Below, piece by piece: positions 45,301 to 54,329 of a DNA stretch of 64,000 nt. The DNA is from Jejuia sp043557195. Lineage in GTDB: Bacteria > Bacteroidota > Bacteroidia > Flavobacteriales > Flavobacteriaceae. Each line of letters opens with the position of its first letter. Positions within the stretch are counted from its first letter, which is position 1. Made by a program: the position numbers and the translations under genes. The notes below the pieces were generated by a model. That model did no database searches. It saw only the letters and a program-made list of their open reading frames with translations, and was not told the origin of the DNA. The stretch spans positions 3,224,001 through 3,288,000 of the forward strand of contig CP121314.1 in NCBI GenBank assembly GCA_043557195.1, in the 5' to 3' direction.

Positions 45301-48300
45301 TCAAAATTCACCAAATTTTACAAATGTAACAGCTGGGGATTATGATATTGTTGTAGAGTACACATTAGGTACTGATGTTTGTACTACGACACCACAAACT
45401 ATTACAATAACAACAGCTACAGCAATTAATGGTACAGTGGCTCTAACTTCTCCTTATACGTGTATAAGTGATGGTGTTATTACTGTGTCAGGAGTAACAG
45501 GAGGAACATCTCCTTATCAATATAGTATTGATGGGGTGAACTTTCAACCAGGAACAACATTTACAGGATTAACAGATGGAACTTATACCGTTACGGTAAG
45601 AGATGCCAATGTATGTACATTTGTTGCTGCACCTATAACTGTCGCAACTTTAAATCCTCCAACGGATTTAGATTTCAGTGGAACACCAATAACGTGTCCT
45701 AGTAACACTTCAGATATTACCTTAACAGCAACTGGAGGGTTAAGTCCTTTGGAATATCAAATTACAGCACCTTCTGGTTCTGCAACAGCATATCAACCAT
45801 CAAACATATTTACAGGATTAACTCCAGGAACATACACGTTTCAAGTTCGAGATGCTAATGACTGTACTTACGCTGAAACATATACTATTAATCCGTTACC
45901 ACCATTAACTGTTGGAGCGATTATCACTAAAAATTTAGATTGTACTGCTTCACCTGATGGCACAATTGAAGGCACAATCTCAGGAGGTGCAGCACCATTT
46001 ACATATGCAGTTTCGATTAACGGTGGAGCATATACAAGTCTAGGAGCTACAGGTACAACATTTACATACAATGTTCCAACGGATGGTAATTACCAATTCC
46101 AGATTACTGATGCTAATAACTGTACAGCAGAGTCTAGTGTGCAAACTATAAATGCAATTTCGTTACCTGAAATCCTTTCAGTAGTTCAAACTCAAGATAT
46201 TTTATGTAGTGGTGAGGCAACAGGTGCTATAGATATTACTATTAATAATGCAGTTGGCACCCCACCATTTGTCATCAATGTGAATAATGATACAACAGCA
46301 ACAAATTATGGCACACAAACCTCAGGATTACCAGCCGGTAATTATACTATTACTTTAACAGATGCAAATTCATGTACAGATACTGCAACCATAACTATTG
46401 GAGAACCAACACCGATAAACGTTTTACATACATCTTTACCAATTACTTGTGATATTGCAAGTGGAGGTATTTCACAAGGGTCAGTAATTGTACAAAATGT
46501 CACTGGTGGAACTGCACCTTATAATTATTATGTAACAGGAACGAATGGGTATTCTGCTACAGAATTGAATGCCTCTGGTACTACATCTACTACGTTTGAT
46601 GTGGTAGACTTTGGTCTATACCAAATCAATGTTGTCGATGCCAATGGTTGTTCTGTTTTGGTGCAAGATGTTCTTGTAGCATCGCCACCAAATGATTTAG
46701 ATATAGCTGTAGATACTGCTGTAAATTGTCTTACTGGAGGAGAAGTTACAGTAAGTGTAAGTACAACTTTAGCAAGTAGTGGACCTTTCTATTTTGATAT
46801 TTACAGAGGGGTAATACCACCGCCTCCACCAGGAGGGACTTGGGTTTTACAGGATGCACCTGTTGTTACTAGTCCAAGAACAACATTCACTGGTTTGATT
46901 CCAGGAGTAACTTATACCTTTATTGTATTTGATGTTTCTACTGGATGTAGTTATTATGAAACAGCAACGGCTTCAATCCCTACAAATTCAACATTAACAG
47001 CAACGGCTTTAACTTCAAATAACATTACCTGTGTTGGAAGTGCAGATGGTAATGTCTCATTCACAGTAAATAGTGTTTATAGTATTGCAACAAATGTTGA
47101 TTATGAGATATTCAATTCTTTATCATTAGTATCTACTGGAGTAACAGGATCGGGAGTTGTCCCAGCTGGAGGTAGTTTACCAATTACTAATTTAGGGTCA
47201 TTGCCTTTCGGAACATATTTTGTTTCAATATCTGAAACTAGCGGGCCAAATGCTGGCTGTGGTGTGGTTACTGTACCATTCAATATTAATGAATCTGCAA
47301 TTGATTTAAGTATTACTGCAACTGTTGATAGAAATGCAAACTGTAATCCAAATTCTGGATTAATCAGTGCAATAGCGAGAGATGGTACACCACCATACGC
47401 TTATCAAATTACAACATCAGCAACGGCACCATTAGCAACAGACCCCTCTTGGTCTTCAGCAAATACATTTAATGTTGATGCCAATACATATTATGTGCAT
47501 GCCAAAGATGCATATGATTGTATAAAAACAACAACAGCTCTAGTTTTACCTCAAGACCCTGAACCAGTAATTTCGGCAACAGTAAATAATCAGTGTACAG
47601 TTACTGAAGGTAACTTTGTAATTGATGTTACATTAACAACTGCTGGTATTCCACCTTACAGCTATAGCATTGATGGCGGTACATTTCAAACTAGAACGGC
47701 ACCATTTAGTATTTCAAATTTAGCATCTGGAAGTCACACTGTAGAGATTCAAGATGCCAATGGTTGTGGAAATTTAGTTACAGTGGATATAGCACCACCT
47801 GTAGATGTAACGCCTAGTATCACCGCATTACCAACCTGTAATAACGATGATGGAGAAATTACAATAACAGGGGTAGGAGGTACAGGAGTATATACTTATA
47901 CTATTAGTCCAAACCTTGCAGGTATTACTTTAAGCGGAAACGTGTTTTCTGGGGTGCCATCTGGAACATATACCGTAACAATTACTGATGCTAATACATG
48001 TTTTGCGGATGTTGAGGTTGTATTACCAGAAGCAATACCGCCAACGGTTACTACAACACCTTCTGCAGTAACTTGTTTTGGTGATAATACAGGTAGTATT
48101 GAAATTAGTGTTACTGGATATACAGGACCATATACATATGAAGTTTTTGATAGTGCTTCAGCATCGGTTACTGGTGTTATTAACGCAAATACATCTACAA
48201 ACCCACAAATAGTTTCAGGAATGGCAGCTGGAACTTATAGTGTAGTAGTTACACAAACGGCAAGTCCATTTTGTACTACAACATCTGATGTAGTTATTCA

Positions 48301-50551
48301 ATCTCCACCAGATCCATTATCGGTTATTGCGACAGAAACATCAAATGTTACGTGTGATAATGATAAAGGAACGATAACTGCTGTAGCCAGTGGTGGTTAT
48401 GGTACATATGAATATGAATTAACAGGAGCTGCAACTGTGGCATATTCACCTAATGGTACATTTACGAATTTAGAAGCAGGAGTTTACACAGTTAATGTTC
48501 GTGATGCAGGAGGTTGTATTGCTTCCGATGATGTTACGCTTATCATTCCAAATCCAATAGATGCTACCATTTCAGTAAGTACAACATTGTTGTCTTGTTT
48601 TGGAGATACTAACGCAACAATCACGGTTACAAATACAACTGGCGGACAAGGTTCAAATTATACCTATACTTTAAATCAAATTTTACCAACGTCGTCAAGT
48701 TCAGGTCCTCAATCAGCTACTGTTTTTGATAATTTAGGTGCCGGAACTTACAATGTAACAGTTACTGATGGTTATAATTGTGAATTTAATACACCAAGTA
48801 TTGTAATTGACGAACCTACGGAATTACAAACAACTTTGGTAAAAGCAACATCTCAAACTTGTTTGACCGAATCTACATTGACGTTAAGCGCTTCAGGAGG
48901 AAATGGACCTTATGACTACAGTACAGATAGTAATTTTGCTACTGTAATCGGTACGTTTGCAACGTCTACAACATTCTCAGTTCCAGCAGGAAATTATCAG
49001 TATTATGTTAGAGATGCAAATGGTTGTATTACAGAGATATCTAATCAGATTACTATTGATCCACTGCCAGCTTTAACAATTACGCTAGATGCTATGAATG
49101 CAACTATTAATTGTACTGGAGATACCACTGGTGTAATTATTGCTGAAGCTGAAGGAGGATTAGGGAGCTATGTTTATACGCTTCAAGATACTTCTGGAAA
49201 TGCAATTCCAGCAACACAAAATAGCCCTGGTGTATTTACGGAGCTTCCTGCAGGAAATTATCAAGTAAGAGTTGATAGTGGGGATTGTTTAACAACATCA
49301 GCAACTATTCCAATTACAGAACCTACATTACCTTTAGAAGTTACATTTAACACAACAGATGTAACGTGTACTGGAGAAAATAATGGTTCTATTGAAATTC
49401 TAGCAACAGGAGGAACAGGAACAATCAAGTACGCTATTTCTCCACAATTAAACCAATTTTTTGATGAGCCAATTTTTGAAGATTTAGCACCTGGTACGTA
49501 TCAAGCAGTAGTTCAAGATGAACTAGGATGTTTTGTTATTATCGATTTCAGTATTAACGAACCAACACCAGTATTCTTAACTGTAGTTCCTAATTCAACG
49601 ATTCCTGAATTATGTTCGGGAGAACTGAATGGTGCATTTAGTGTTGATATTTCAGGAGGAAGTTTGCCTTACAGTGTAAGTTTAGATGATTATGATGGTC
49701 CTTATACTACTGGAACTGATACACAAACAGTTTTCGATTTCACCGCTTTAGCAGGAGGAAACCATGTGGTTTATATAAGAGATGCTGAAGGTTGTGAGGT
49801 TGAGTTTGAAATTGATTTTCCAGAATCAATTCTTATAAATCCGCAATTGGCTATAGACTATGGTTGTGTGAATAATACATCAACTAATTCTGTTACTGTA
49901 ACACTAGAGCCAGATAATATAGATCCAGCAGATTTAGAATATGCATTAGACGGTGGTCCTTATCAACCAGAAAACGTATTCACAAATGTTTATGCAGGTT
50001 TAGATCATTATGTAGATGTGAGGCATACCAACGGATGTGTGCAGCGTGGTGCATATTTCGATATTGATGACTATCAGCCATTGGCTATAATACTTACAGA
50101 AAGTGGTCTTAACGAAATAGAAGCAACCACAACGGGAGGTACTGGAAATTATGAATATTTCCTTAATGGAGAATCTTACGGAAGCGAAAACACATTCAAT
50201 ATTTATGCATCAGGCACTTATACGGTTACTGTAATCGATAATAATGGGTGTCAGGTTGAAGCTTCAATCCCAATGGAGTTTATTGATATATGTATTCAAA
50301 ACTATTTTACACCAAATGATGATGGAACTTTAGATAGTTGGGGTATTGGTTGTGCTACACAGTATGACGATTTAACCTTTGATATTTTCGATAGATACGG
50401 ACGTAAAATAGCAACGCTAAATGTGAATGAAAAGTGGGATGGAAAATATAACGGAAAGGAATTACCAACTGGAGATTATTGGTATGTAGTGAAATTGAAT
50501 GACACTAGAAATGATAAAGAATTCGTAGGGCATTTTACCCTCTATAGATAA
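42326..50551 (+). CDS. sprB: Giant SprB-repeat adhesin with type B sorting domain
   Basis: A 2741-residue cell-surface protein. Signal peptide to about residue 25 (ending QLFAQ); an N-terminal globular part with a DUF11-like domain (GQEVDLGDELNYVIGFENTG, about 373-395); then from about 720 to 2650 some 20-23 SprB repeats, each near 80-95 residues and following the pattern Cys-x-G-x-I-x-V...GG..PY.YSIDG....F..L..GTYTV.V.DANGC. The final ~85 residues (CIQNYFTPNDDGTLDSWG ... YNGKELPTGDYWYVVKL) are the T9SS type B CTD. Known: SprB of F. johnsoniae (about 6500 residues) is the mobile adhesin of gliding. The symbol rests on repeat type and operon position; this protein is much shorter. Confidence 0.87.
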   Translation: MKTPTYVNNCVIALILLMSMQLFAQNLVPFAPRYDEAIKGDILLIGNSNVGLHVTNPYNGSDTNDRVDAAVYVDIDGDPTTFNSSTADLDVPSDTNCYQIVYAGLYWSAVVNGSEPISDIKFRTPGNPYQDITGTQIYFQNAANNNNSNTYVYYHDVTDILTALPNPEGTYGVANISSLVGPKPNSEGLSAGWSLFVIYEDPLLPSKYITSFDGFTKITSTINETFDVSGFETIPVGPVRAKFAFSTIEGDRRYTGDYLELNGNVINATDNSGTVIRPGNNFFNSTVSIIDPATNTPELFFDRNPAGTNTLGFDAGIINIPNAGNTIIGNGDTTAQISLGSNLDIYYYYFSAFAIEIIAPNIVLTKIVEDEFGTNIEGQEVDLGDELNYVIGFENTGNDDATNLTIRDILPTNIVFNYPADIVSLPTGVTVQSYDATTREIVFSVDRSIVEENDPVQSIRFRVTVVSDCSLLTDACSNIIDNQAYATYQGTINPDFTISDDPSFNSNTGCLITPRATNFLADLNCTFDENVVLCGDSTTLTAGNGYDAYTWSTTPGGAAIGTGQSFTATATGTYYVFNEATAPCQSITQVFNVTLFGSNVTNPVIPFADEVVICPNDGKELPNIFLCGANDSRFIQTNITDTSSMIWEVLDESSCTAVLNEDCANESDTCTWNQVATGPNYTADTAGQYRLTLNYDGGCFNQFYFNVYENLLVPTVTSQDIICTTPGEIVVGGVPSGYEYSIDGTNYQASNTFSVNTAGIYSVYIRQVGVTPNPCIFTVPDVQIRERDFTVQTTVTQPLCYGELGNVVLAANDARPQYFFSIYDGATLVNSVGPIVDDNYTFENLNPGTYTVNVSTEDGCTFTGDIEIIQPPLLEVTSALTKPLTCTNGEITVYPVGGTAPYYYFVNGSTTFQSTPIIDVPTAGTYTIRVVDFNNCEAETTIDVNAIPGPDFTVVQTNILCADAPDSGSITINVSNANGNTLRYSIDNGTTYQNSPNFTNVTAGDYDIVVEYTLGTDVCTTTPQTITITTATAINGTVALTSPYTCISDGVITVSGVTGGTSPYQYSIDGVNFQPGTTFTGLTDGTYTVTVRDANVCTFVAAPITVATLNPPTDLDFSGTPITCPSNTSDITLTATGGLSPLEYQITAPSGSATAYQPSNIFTGLTPGTYTFQVRDANDCTYAETYTINPLPPLTVGAIITKNLDCTASPDGTIEGTISGGAAPFTYAVSINGGAYTSLGATGTTFTYNVPTDGNYQFQITDANNCTAESSVQTINAISLPEILSVVQTQDILCSGEATGAIDITINNAVGTPPFVINVNNDTTATNYGTQTSGLPAGNYTITLTDANSCTDTATITIGEPTPINVLHTSLPITCDIASGGISQGSVIVQNVTGGTAPYNYYVTGTNGYSATELNASGTTSTTFDVVDFGLYQINVVDANGCSVLVQDVLVASPPNDLDIAVDTAVNCLTGGEVTVSVSTTLASSGPFYFDIYRGVIPPPPPGGTWVLQDAPVVTSPRTTFTGLIPGVTYTFIVFDVSTGCSYYETATASIPTNSTLTATALTSNNITCVGSADGNVSFTVNSVYSIATNVDYEIFNSLSLVSTGVTGSGVVPAGGSLPITNLGSLPFGTYFVSISETSGPNAGCGVVTVPFNINESAIDLSITATVDRNANCNPNSGLISAIARDGTPPYAYQITTSATAPLATDPSWSSANTFNVDANTYYVHAKDAYDCIKTTTALVLPQDPEPVISATVNNQCTVTEGNFVIDVTLTTAGIPPYSYSIDGGTFQTRTAPFSISNLASGSHTVEIQDANGCGNLVTVDIAPPVDVTPSITALPTCNNDDGEITITGVGGTGVYTYTISPNLAGITLSGNVFSGVPSGTYTVTITDANTCFADVEVVLPEAIPPTVTTTPSAVTCFGDNTGSIEISVTGYTGPYTYEVFDSASASVTGVINANTSTNPQIVSGMAAGTYSVVVTQTASPFCTTTSDVVIQSPPDPLSVIATETSNVTCDNDKGTITAVASGGYGTYEYELTGAATVAYSPNGTFTNLEAGVYTVNVRDAGGCIASDDVTLIIPNPIDATISVSTTLLSCFGDTNATITVTNTTGGQGSNYTYTLNQILPTSSSSGPQSATVFDNLGAGTYNVTVTDGYNCEFNTPSIVIDEPTELQTTLVKATSQTCLTESTLTLSASGGNGPYDYSTDSNFATVIGTFATSTTFSVPAGNYQYYVRDANGCITEISNQITIDPLPALTITLDAMNATINCTGDTTGVIIAEAEGGLGSYVYTLQDTSGNAIPATQNSPGVFTELPAGNYQVRVDSGDCLTTSATIPITEPTLPLEVTFNTTDVTCTGENNGSIEILATGGTGTIKYAISPQLNQFFDEPIFEDLAPGTYQAVVQDELGCFVIIDFSINEPTPVFLTVVPNSTIPELCSGELNGAFSVDISGGSLPYSVSLDDYDGPYTTGTDTQTVFDFTALAGGNHVVYIRDAEGCEVEFEIDFPESILINPQLAIDYGCVNNTSTNSVTVTLEPDNIDPADLEYALDGGPYQPENVFTNVYAGLDHYVDVRHTNGCVQRGAYFDIDDYQPLAIILTESGLNEIEATTTGGTGNYEYFLNGESYGSENTFNIYASGTYTVTVIDNNGCQVEASIPMEFIDICIQNYFTPNDDGTLDSWGIGCATQYDDLTFDIFDRYGRKIATLNVNEKWDGKYNGKELPTGDYWYVVKLNDTRNDKEFVGHFTLYR

Positions 50552-50552
50552 A

Positions 50553-51569
50553 ATGAAGGAGATAATGAAGAAGGATATAACATATAATAAGATGCGAAAG
50601 ATAGCAATAGCTTTTTTACTATTAGTTATAGTTAAAAGTTACGGACAAGAATTGAATTTACCTGTATTCACGCAATATTTGGCTGATAATAATTTTGTGG
50701 TGTCTCCTACTTATGCAGGTATTGGCGATAACTTAAAAATTAGGGCAAACGGATTAACACAATGGGTTGGTATTAAAGGCGCTCCAGATAACCAATCTAT
50801 TTATGGTGATGTTCGTATAGCAGACCGTACAGGTGTTGGTCTATCCTTGTATAATGATAGGAATGGTAACACTATTCAAACAGGTGCTAAATTTTCGTTT
50901 GCACACCATTTAATTCTTGATTATTATTCAAGGCAATATTTATCTTTCGGAATTTCATATAACATCAATAACTTTAGAATTGATATCAATAATTTTAATA
51001 CTACTTACGAAAACCCAACTATTGATCCGTTTGTAACTGACGATAGAAGAACCTCAAATAATAACTTCGATATTGGAGCTTTGTATCGTTTTGGGGGGTA
51101 TTGGTTAAGTTTTAATGCAAACAATATTTTACCTAAAAACTTTGATGAGTTTATTAGAAGGAAAGAGCCTAATTTATTACTTAATTATCAAGTATATTCT
51201 GGATACACGTTTAGAGGGCCTAAGAAGAGTGGTTTAGAGTATGAACCTTCAATATTCTTTCAATGGTTTGGAAGTGATAACAGGTCTGCAACCGACTTAA
51301 ATTTTAAATTCAGAAAGTTTAATAGATACGGTGATTATTATTGGGGCGGAATTTCATACCGTTTCTTAAATGACCAACTTTTAAAACCTCTGAATATTGG
51401 TCCTATGATTGGTTTTCAAAAAAATATTTTTTACTTCGGATATGCATATCAAATTACAACAAACGAGTTAGCAGCTTATAATTCTGGAACTCATGTGATA
51501 ACTATCGGGCTTAACTTTTTACAAGGTATTAGTAACTGTCCTTGTACGCAAGACCCTGTGCATGATTAG
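50553..51569 (+). CDS. sprF: PorP/SprF-family T9SS outer-membrane protein
   Basis: A ~330-residue barrel of the PorP/SprF family. Two further in-frame ATGs at 50565 and 50592 are possible; the latter (MRKIAIAFLLLVIVKSYGQ) gives the most typical signal peptide. Mature motifs QYLADNNFVVSPTYAGIGDN, LTQWVGIKGAPDNQSIYGD, GVGLSLYNDRNG and FAHHLILDYYSRQYLSFGI define the family. Known: SprF is needed to secrete and attach SprB, and type B substrates are usually paired with a co-transcribed PorP-like barrel. It lies 1 bp after the giant adhesin gene. Confidence 0.9.
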   Translation: MKEIMKKDITYNKMRKIAIAFLLLVIVKSYGQELNLPVFTQYLADNNFVVSPTYAGIGDNLKIRANGLTQWVGIKGAPDNQSIYGDVRIADRTGVGLSLYNDRNGNTIQTGAKFSFAHHLILDYYSRQYLSFGISYNINNFRIDINNFNTTYENPTIDPFVTDDRRTSNNNFDIGALYRFGGYWLSFNANNILPKNFDEFIRRKEPNLLLNYQVYSGYTFRGPKKSGLEYEPSIFFQWFGSDNRSATDLNFKFRKFNRYGDYYWGGISYRFLNDQLLKPLNIGPMIGFQKNIFYFGYAYQITTNELAAYNSGTHVITIGLNFLQGISNCPCTQDPVHD

Positions 51570-51645
51570 GTATTTTTTGTAGGGTTGTCAATTTTAGATT
51601 CATTTCTTTTTCTTAAATTGAAACGAACAATCTAAAACTAAATAC

Positions 51646-51924
51646 ATGGCATCCAAAAAAACGATTATCAAGAAAATTCAAATTGTATTAACAAAACACT
51701 TTGAATCTCCACAAGACGCTTTTAATTTCTTCGACAAAAGTGGAGATGGCAAACTATCTAAAAAGGAAGTTGTAAAACTTTTGAAAGAAGCTGAAATTAA
51801 TGGCTTTATCCGTGGTTTGGTAGGTTCAAAATTAATTGAAGGCTACGATAAAGATGGCGACGGCAAAATAGATTGGAAAGAATTTAAAACTGCGGTTGCT
51901 GAAATGGCAAAAGATGTTGATTAA
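51646..51924 (+). CDS. EF-hand calcium-binding protein
   Basis: A 92-residue soluble protein with two canonical EF loops: DKSGDGKLSKKE (residues about 29-40) and DKDGDGKIDWKE (about 68-79), both with the expected Asp/Glu ligands and flanking helices. It has no signal peptide, so it is a cytosolic Ca2+ sensor or buffer. It precedes yjbQ by 15 bp. Confidence 0.85.
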   Translation: MASKKTIIKKIQIVLTKHFESPQDAFNFFDKSGDGKLSKKEVVKLLKEAEINGFIRGLVGSKLIEGYDKDGDGKIDWKEFKTAVAEMAKDVD

Positions 51925-51939
51925 TTTTTCGTTTCAAAC

Positions 51940-52362
51940 ATGAAATGTTTTCAAAAAGAAATACAACTAAAACCTTATTCAAGAGGGTTTCACTTAATTA
52001 CTGATGAGGTTTTATATACAATACCAGAAATAAAGGAAATCAATACAGGTCAATTACAAATATTTATAAAACATACGTCTGCAAGTTTGACGATTAACGA
52101 AAACGCAGATTATACTGTAAGAACTGATTTTGAAAGTCACTTCAATAAAATGATACCAGAAAACGCTGAGTATTATCAGCATATTTATGAAGGTTCTGAT
52201 GATATGCCAGCACATATTAAATCATCACTTTTAGGAGCATCAGTTCAAATTCCAATAACCAATGGTAGATTAAATTTAGGTACGTGGCAAGGGGTGTATT
52301 TATGCGAACACAGAAATCATGGAGGTAGTAGAAAACTAGTTATTACTGCCTTTGGCATCTAA
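51940..52362 (+). CDS. YjbQ family protein (secondary thiamine-phosphate synthase-like)
   Basis: A 140-residue member of the UPF0047/YjbQ family: HTSASLTINENADYTVRTDF, then YEGSDDMPAHIKSSLLGASV, the NGRLNLGTWQGVYLCEHR motif and a C-terminal GSRKLVITAFG strand. Conserved His and Asp form a metal site. YjbQ shows weak thiamine-phosphate synthase activity; the physiological role is unsettled. It is co-directional with the EF-hand and cyclase genes (15 bp and 12 bp gaps), a likely operon. Confidence 0.9.
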   Translation: MKCFQKEIQLKPYSRGFHLITDEVLYTIPEIKEINTGQLQIFIKHTSASLTINENADYTVRTDFESHFNKMIPENAEYYQHIYEGSDDMPAHIKSSLLGASVQIPITNGRLNLGTWQGVYLCEHRNHGGSRKLVITAFGI

Positions 52363-52374
52363 ATAAATTATGTA

Positions 52375-53454
52375 ATGCGCATAAAAAAATTTTTAGCATC
52401 GGTATTCCAATCAATAGTATTTTGGATGCTAGCTTTTTTCGTTTTCATTTTCATAAAATACAATGGAATAGAGGAGGAACTTAGAATTTATACCGACGAT
52501 ATACTTCATCTTCCAATTCCTGAATTTTATCAATTCGGATTGTTATTGGGTATTATAATTGGTGTGTTTTATGGAATCATTGAGTTTTTCTTTGATGCCT
52601 ACCTAAGTAAAAAGTTAGTGCTAGGTATTAATATCGTGGTTAAATCTATAATATACTTTGTACTAATAATAGTTCTGCTCAGTATATTTTCCGTGTTTAT
52701 TGAAGAACAAATAGATATAGATTTACCAAATGAACAAGGTTGGTGGCATCGAGACCCTTTCTTTTGGACTACAATAGTATATTTCATTATAGCATCTATT
52801 ATTTTTTCTTTATTGAAGATTGCAAACGATAAATTCGGTCCAGGGGTATTCTTTAATATGCTTTTGGGGAAATATAGAAAACCTAGAGAAGAAGAGCGGA
52901 TTTTGATGTTTATAGATTTAAAAGATTCAACAAAAATTGCTGAACAATTAGGGCATGAAAGGTATAGTAAATTTATCCAAGATTGTTTTTCTGATTTGAA
53001 TAGTGTACTTAGAAAGTTTGATGCTGATGTATATCAATATGTTGGAGATGAAGCAGTTTTAAGTTGGACAACCAAAAAAGGATTTAGAGAGAATAGTTGT
53101 GTAAATTTATTTTTTGCATTTAAGGATAAACTTAAAAAAAGACAAGAACTTTATTTGCAGAAATATAATATAATACCGGAATTTAAAGCAGGGTTACATT
53201 CAGGAAAACTAATGATTGCTGAGGTTGGTACTATAAAAAAAGAATTAGCATTCCACGGTGATGTAATAAATACTGCTTCACGCATTCAAGGGTTGTGCAA
53301 TAAGTACAATGCTGAATTTTTGGTATCGAAACCCTTCTTAGAGAGATCTTTAATCACTCTAAAGTATAAAGCTAATCTTTTAGGTGAAATTGAACTAAGA
53401 GGAAAAAAAGAAAAACTTGAAATTTACGAAGTACTAAGACCTACGAATAATTAA
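52375..53454 (+). CDS. Membrane-bound class III adenylate/guanylate cyclase
   Basis: A 359-residue cyclase. Four hydrophobic helices (about residues 8-27, 52-72, 84-110, 128-147) form a membrane input domain. The catalytic domain follows from about 175, with metal-binding Asp residues in LMFIDLKDSTKIAEQLG and YQYVGDEAVLSW, and the HGDVINTASRIQG motif carrying the ribose-contacting Asn and transition-state Arg. All key positions look intact, so an active homodimeric nucleotide cyclase is expected; product cAMP versus cGMP is not certain. No obvious cAMP receptor is in the window. It ends just before a dispersed intergenic element and a terminator. Confidence 0.88.
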   Translation: MRIKKFLASVFQSIVFWMLAFFVFIFIKYNGIEEELRIYTDDILHLPIPEFYQFGLLLGIIIGVFYGIIEFFFDAYLSKKLVLGINIVVKSIIYFVLIIVLLSIFSVFIEEQIDIDLPNEQGWWHRDPFFWTTIVYFIIASIIFSLLKIANDKFGPGVFFNMLLGKYRKPREEERILMFIDLKDSTKIAEQLGHERYSKFIQDCFSDLNSVLRKFDADVYQYVGDEAVLSWTTKKGFRENSCVNLFFAFKDKLKKRQELYLQKYNIIPEFKAGLHSGKLMIAEVGTIKKELAFHGDVINTASRIQGLCNKYNAEFLVSKPFLERSLITLKYKANLLGEIELRGKKEKLEIYEVLRPTNN

Positions 53455-53470
53455 TTTGACAGATAGTTGT

Positions 53471-53567
53471 GTAAGGGATAGTAGTGGTAGCTTTTGGCGA
53501 GGTGCTCATCGAGCCAAAACTTTAACAGATAGCCCGAACAGACCTTAGGAGGGTAACGCCTAAATAA
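53471..53567 (+). repeat. Dispersed intergenic element, copy A
   Basis: This stretch begins GTAAGGGATAGTAGTGG, has a hairpin TTTTGGC (53492-53498)/GCCAAAA (53513-53519), then ATAGCCCGA and ends GGGTAACGCCTAAA. The same ordered core (AGGGAT-n-G-n-AGTGG, AGCCCGA, GGGTAACGCC) occurs on the other strand at 61297-61381. The spacing and the internal hairpins differ in sequence, which suggests a structured RNA or a mobile palindromic repeat. It sits between convergent genes, just before the terminator. I recall similar stretches in other flavobacterial genomes but know no family name. Confidence 0.6.
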
Positions 53568-53572
53568 AAAAT

Positions 53573-53606
53573 AAAAAAATCCGATTCAAACGAATCGGAT
53601 TTTTTA
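53573..53606. terminator. Bidirectional terminator between the cyclase and rplT
   Basis: AAAAAATCCGATTC and GAATCGGATTTTTT pair perfectly around AAAC, with A and T tracts on either side, between convergent genes. Confidence 0.9.
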
Positions 53607-53643
53607 TTAAGCGAATAATATGTTTTACAATAGGCTAAGCGCC

Positions 53644-53988
53644 TTATTTTACTTTATCTACAACTGCTTTAAAAGCCTCTGGGTTATTCATCGCTAAATC
53701 TGCAAGAACTTTACGGTTCAATTCGATATTGTTAGCTTTAAGTTTCCCCATAAATTGAGAGTAAGATAAACCGTGTTCTCTAGCTCCTGCGTTAATACGC
53801 GTAATCCAAAGTGCGCGGAATGTTCTTTTTTTGTTTCTACGGTCTCTATACGAGTATTGCATCGCTTTATCAACCGCATTTTTAGCTACTGTCCAAACGT
53901 TTTTACGTCTTCCAAAGTAACCTTTTGCTTGTTTTAGAACCTTTTTTCTTCTGGCTCTTTTTGCTACAGAATTTACTGATCTTGGCAT
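53644..53988 (-). CDS. rplT: 50S ribosomal protein L20
   Basis: A 114-residue L20 starting MPRSVNSVAKRARRKKVLKQ, with the GRRKNVWTVAKNAVDKAM and WITRINAGAREHGLSYSQFM segments normal for the family. It is the last gene of thrS-infC-rpmI-rplT. The 98 bp gap to rpmI contains a small perfect hairpin (GTTAGT/ACTAAC, 54015-54027). L20 represses this operon in E. coli; whether that hairpin plays such a role here is unknown. Confidence 0.98.
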   Translation of the reverse strand: MPRSVNSVAKRARRKKVLKQAKGYFGRRKNVWTVAKNAVDKAMQYSYRDRRNKKRTFRALWITRINAGAREHGLSYSQFMGKLKANNIELNRKVLADLAMNNPEAFKAVVDKVK

Positions 53989-54086
53989 AATTTTAATTGT
54001 TTTTGTAGTAGGCGGTTAGTAACTAACACTTTAATTGAGCCTAACTCCAGGGTTTATAAATTGTTTTAACCAATATAAAACTGGTG

Positions 54087-54284
54087 TTACTTTAAACGTA
54101 ACATAGTTTTAATATTATTTTCGTCAGCCTTATCCACTAATGTGTCATGGGTTAACGCAAGCTTACGCTTTTTAGATTTCTTTGTTAAGATGTGACTCTT
54201 AAAAGCGTGCTTTCTTTTAATCTTACCAGTACCCGTCAACTTAAAACGTTTTTTGGCACTAGATTTTGTTTTCATTTTAGGCAT
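54087..54284 (-). CDS. rpmI: 50S ribosomal protein L35
   Basis: A 65-residue, highly basic L35: MPKMKTKSSAKKRFKLTGTG, then KRKHAFKSHILTKKSKKRK and a short C-terminal helix. Order and spacing (45 bp after infC) are those of the conserved infC-rpmI-rplT operon. Confidence 0.98.
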   Translation of the reverse strand: MPKMKTKSSAKKRFKLTGTGKIKRKHAFKSHILTKKSKKRKLALTHDTLVDKADENNIKTMLRLK

Positions 54285-54329
54285 TTCTTTTCCTAGGTTT
54301 TAATTATTGCGCTTAATTATCTTCAGTTA

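Noticed and set aside
44500..50300. Possible tandem DNA repeat or CRISPR-like array
   Set aside because: The periodicity is at protein level (SprB repeats of 80-95 residues) with diverged DNA; there are no identical repeats with unique spacers.
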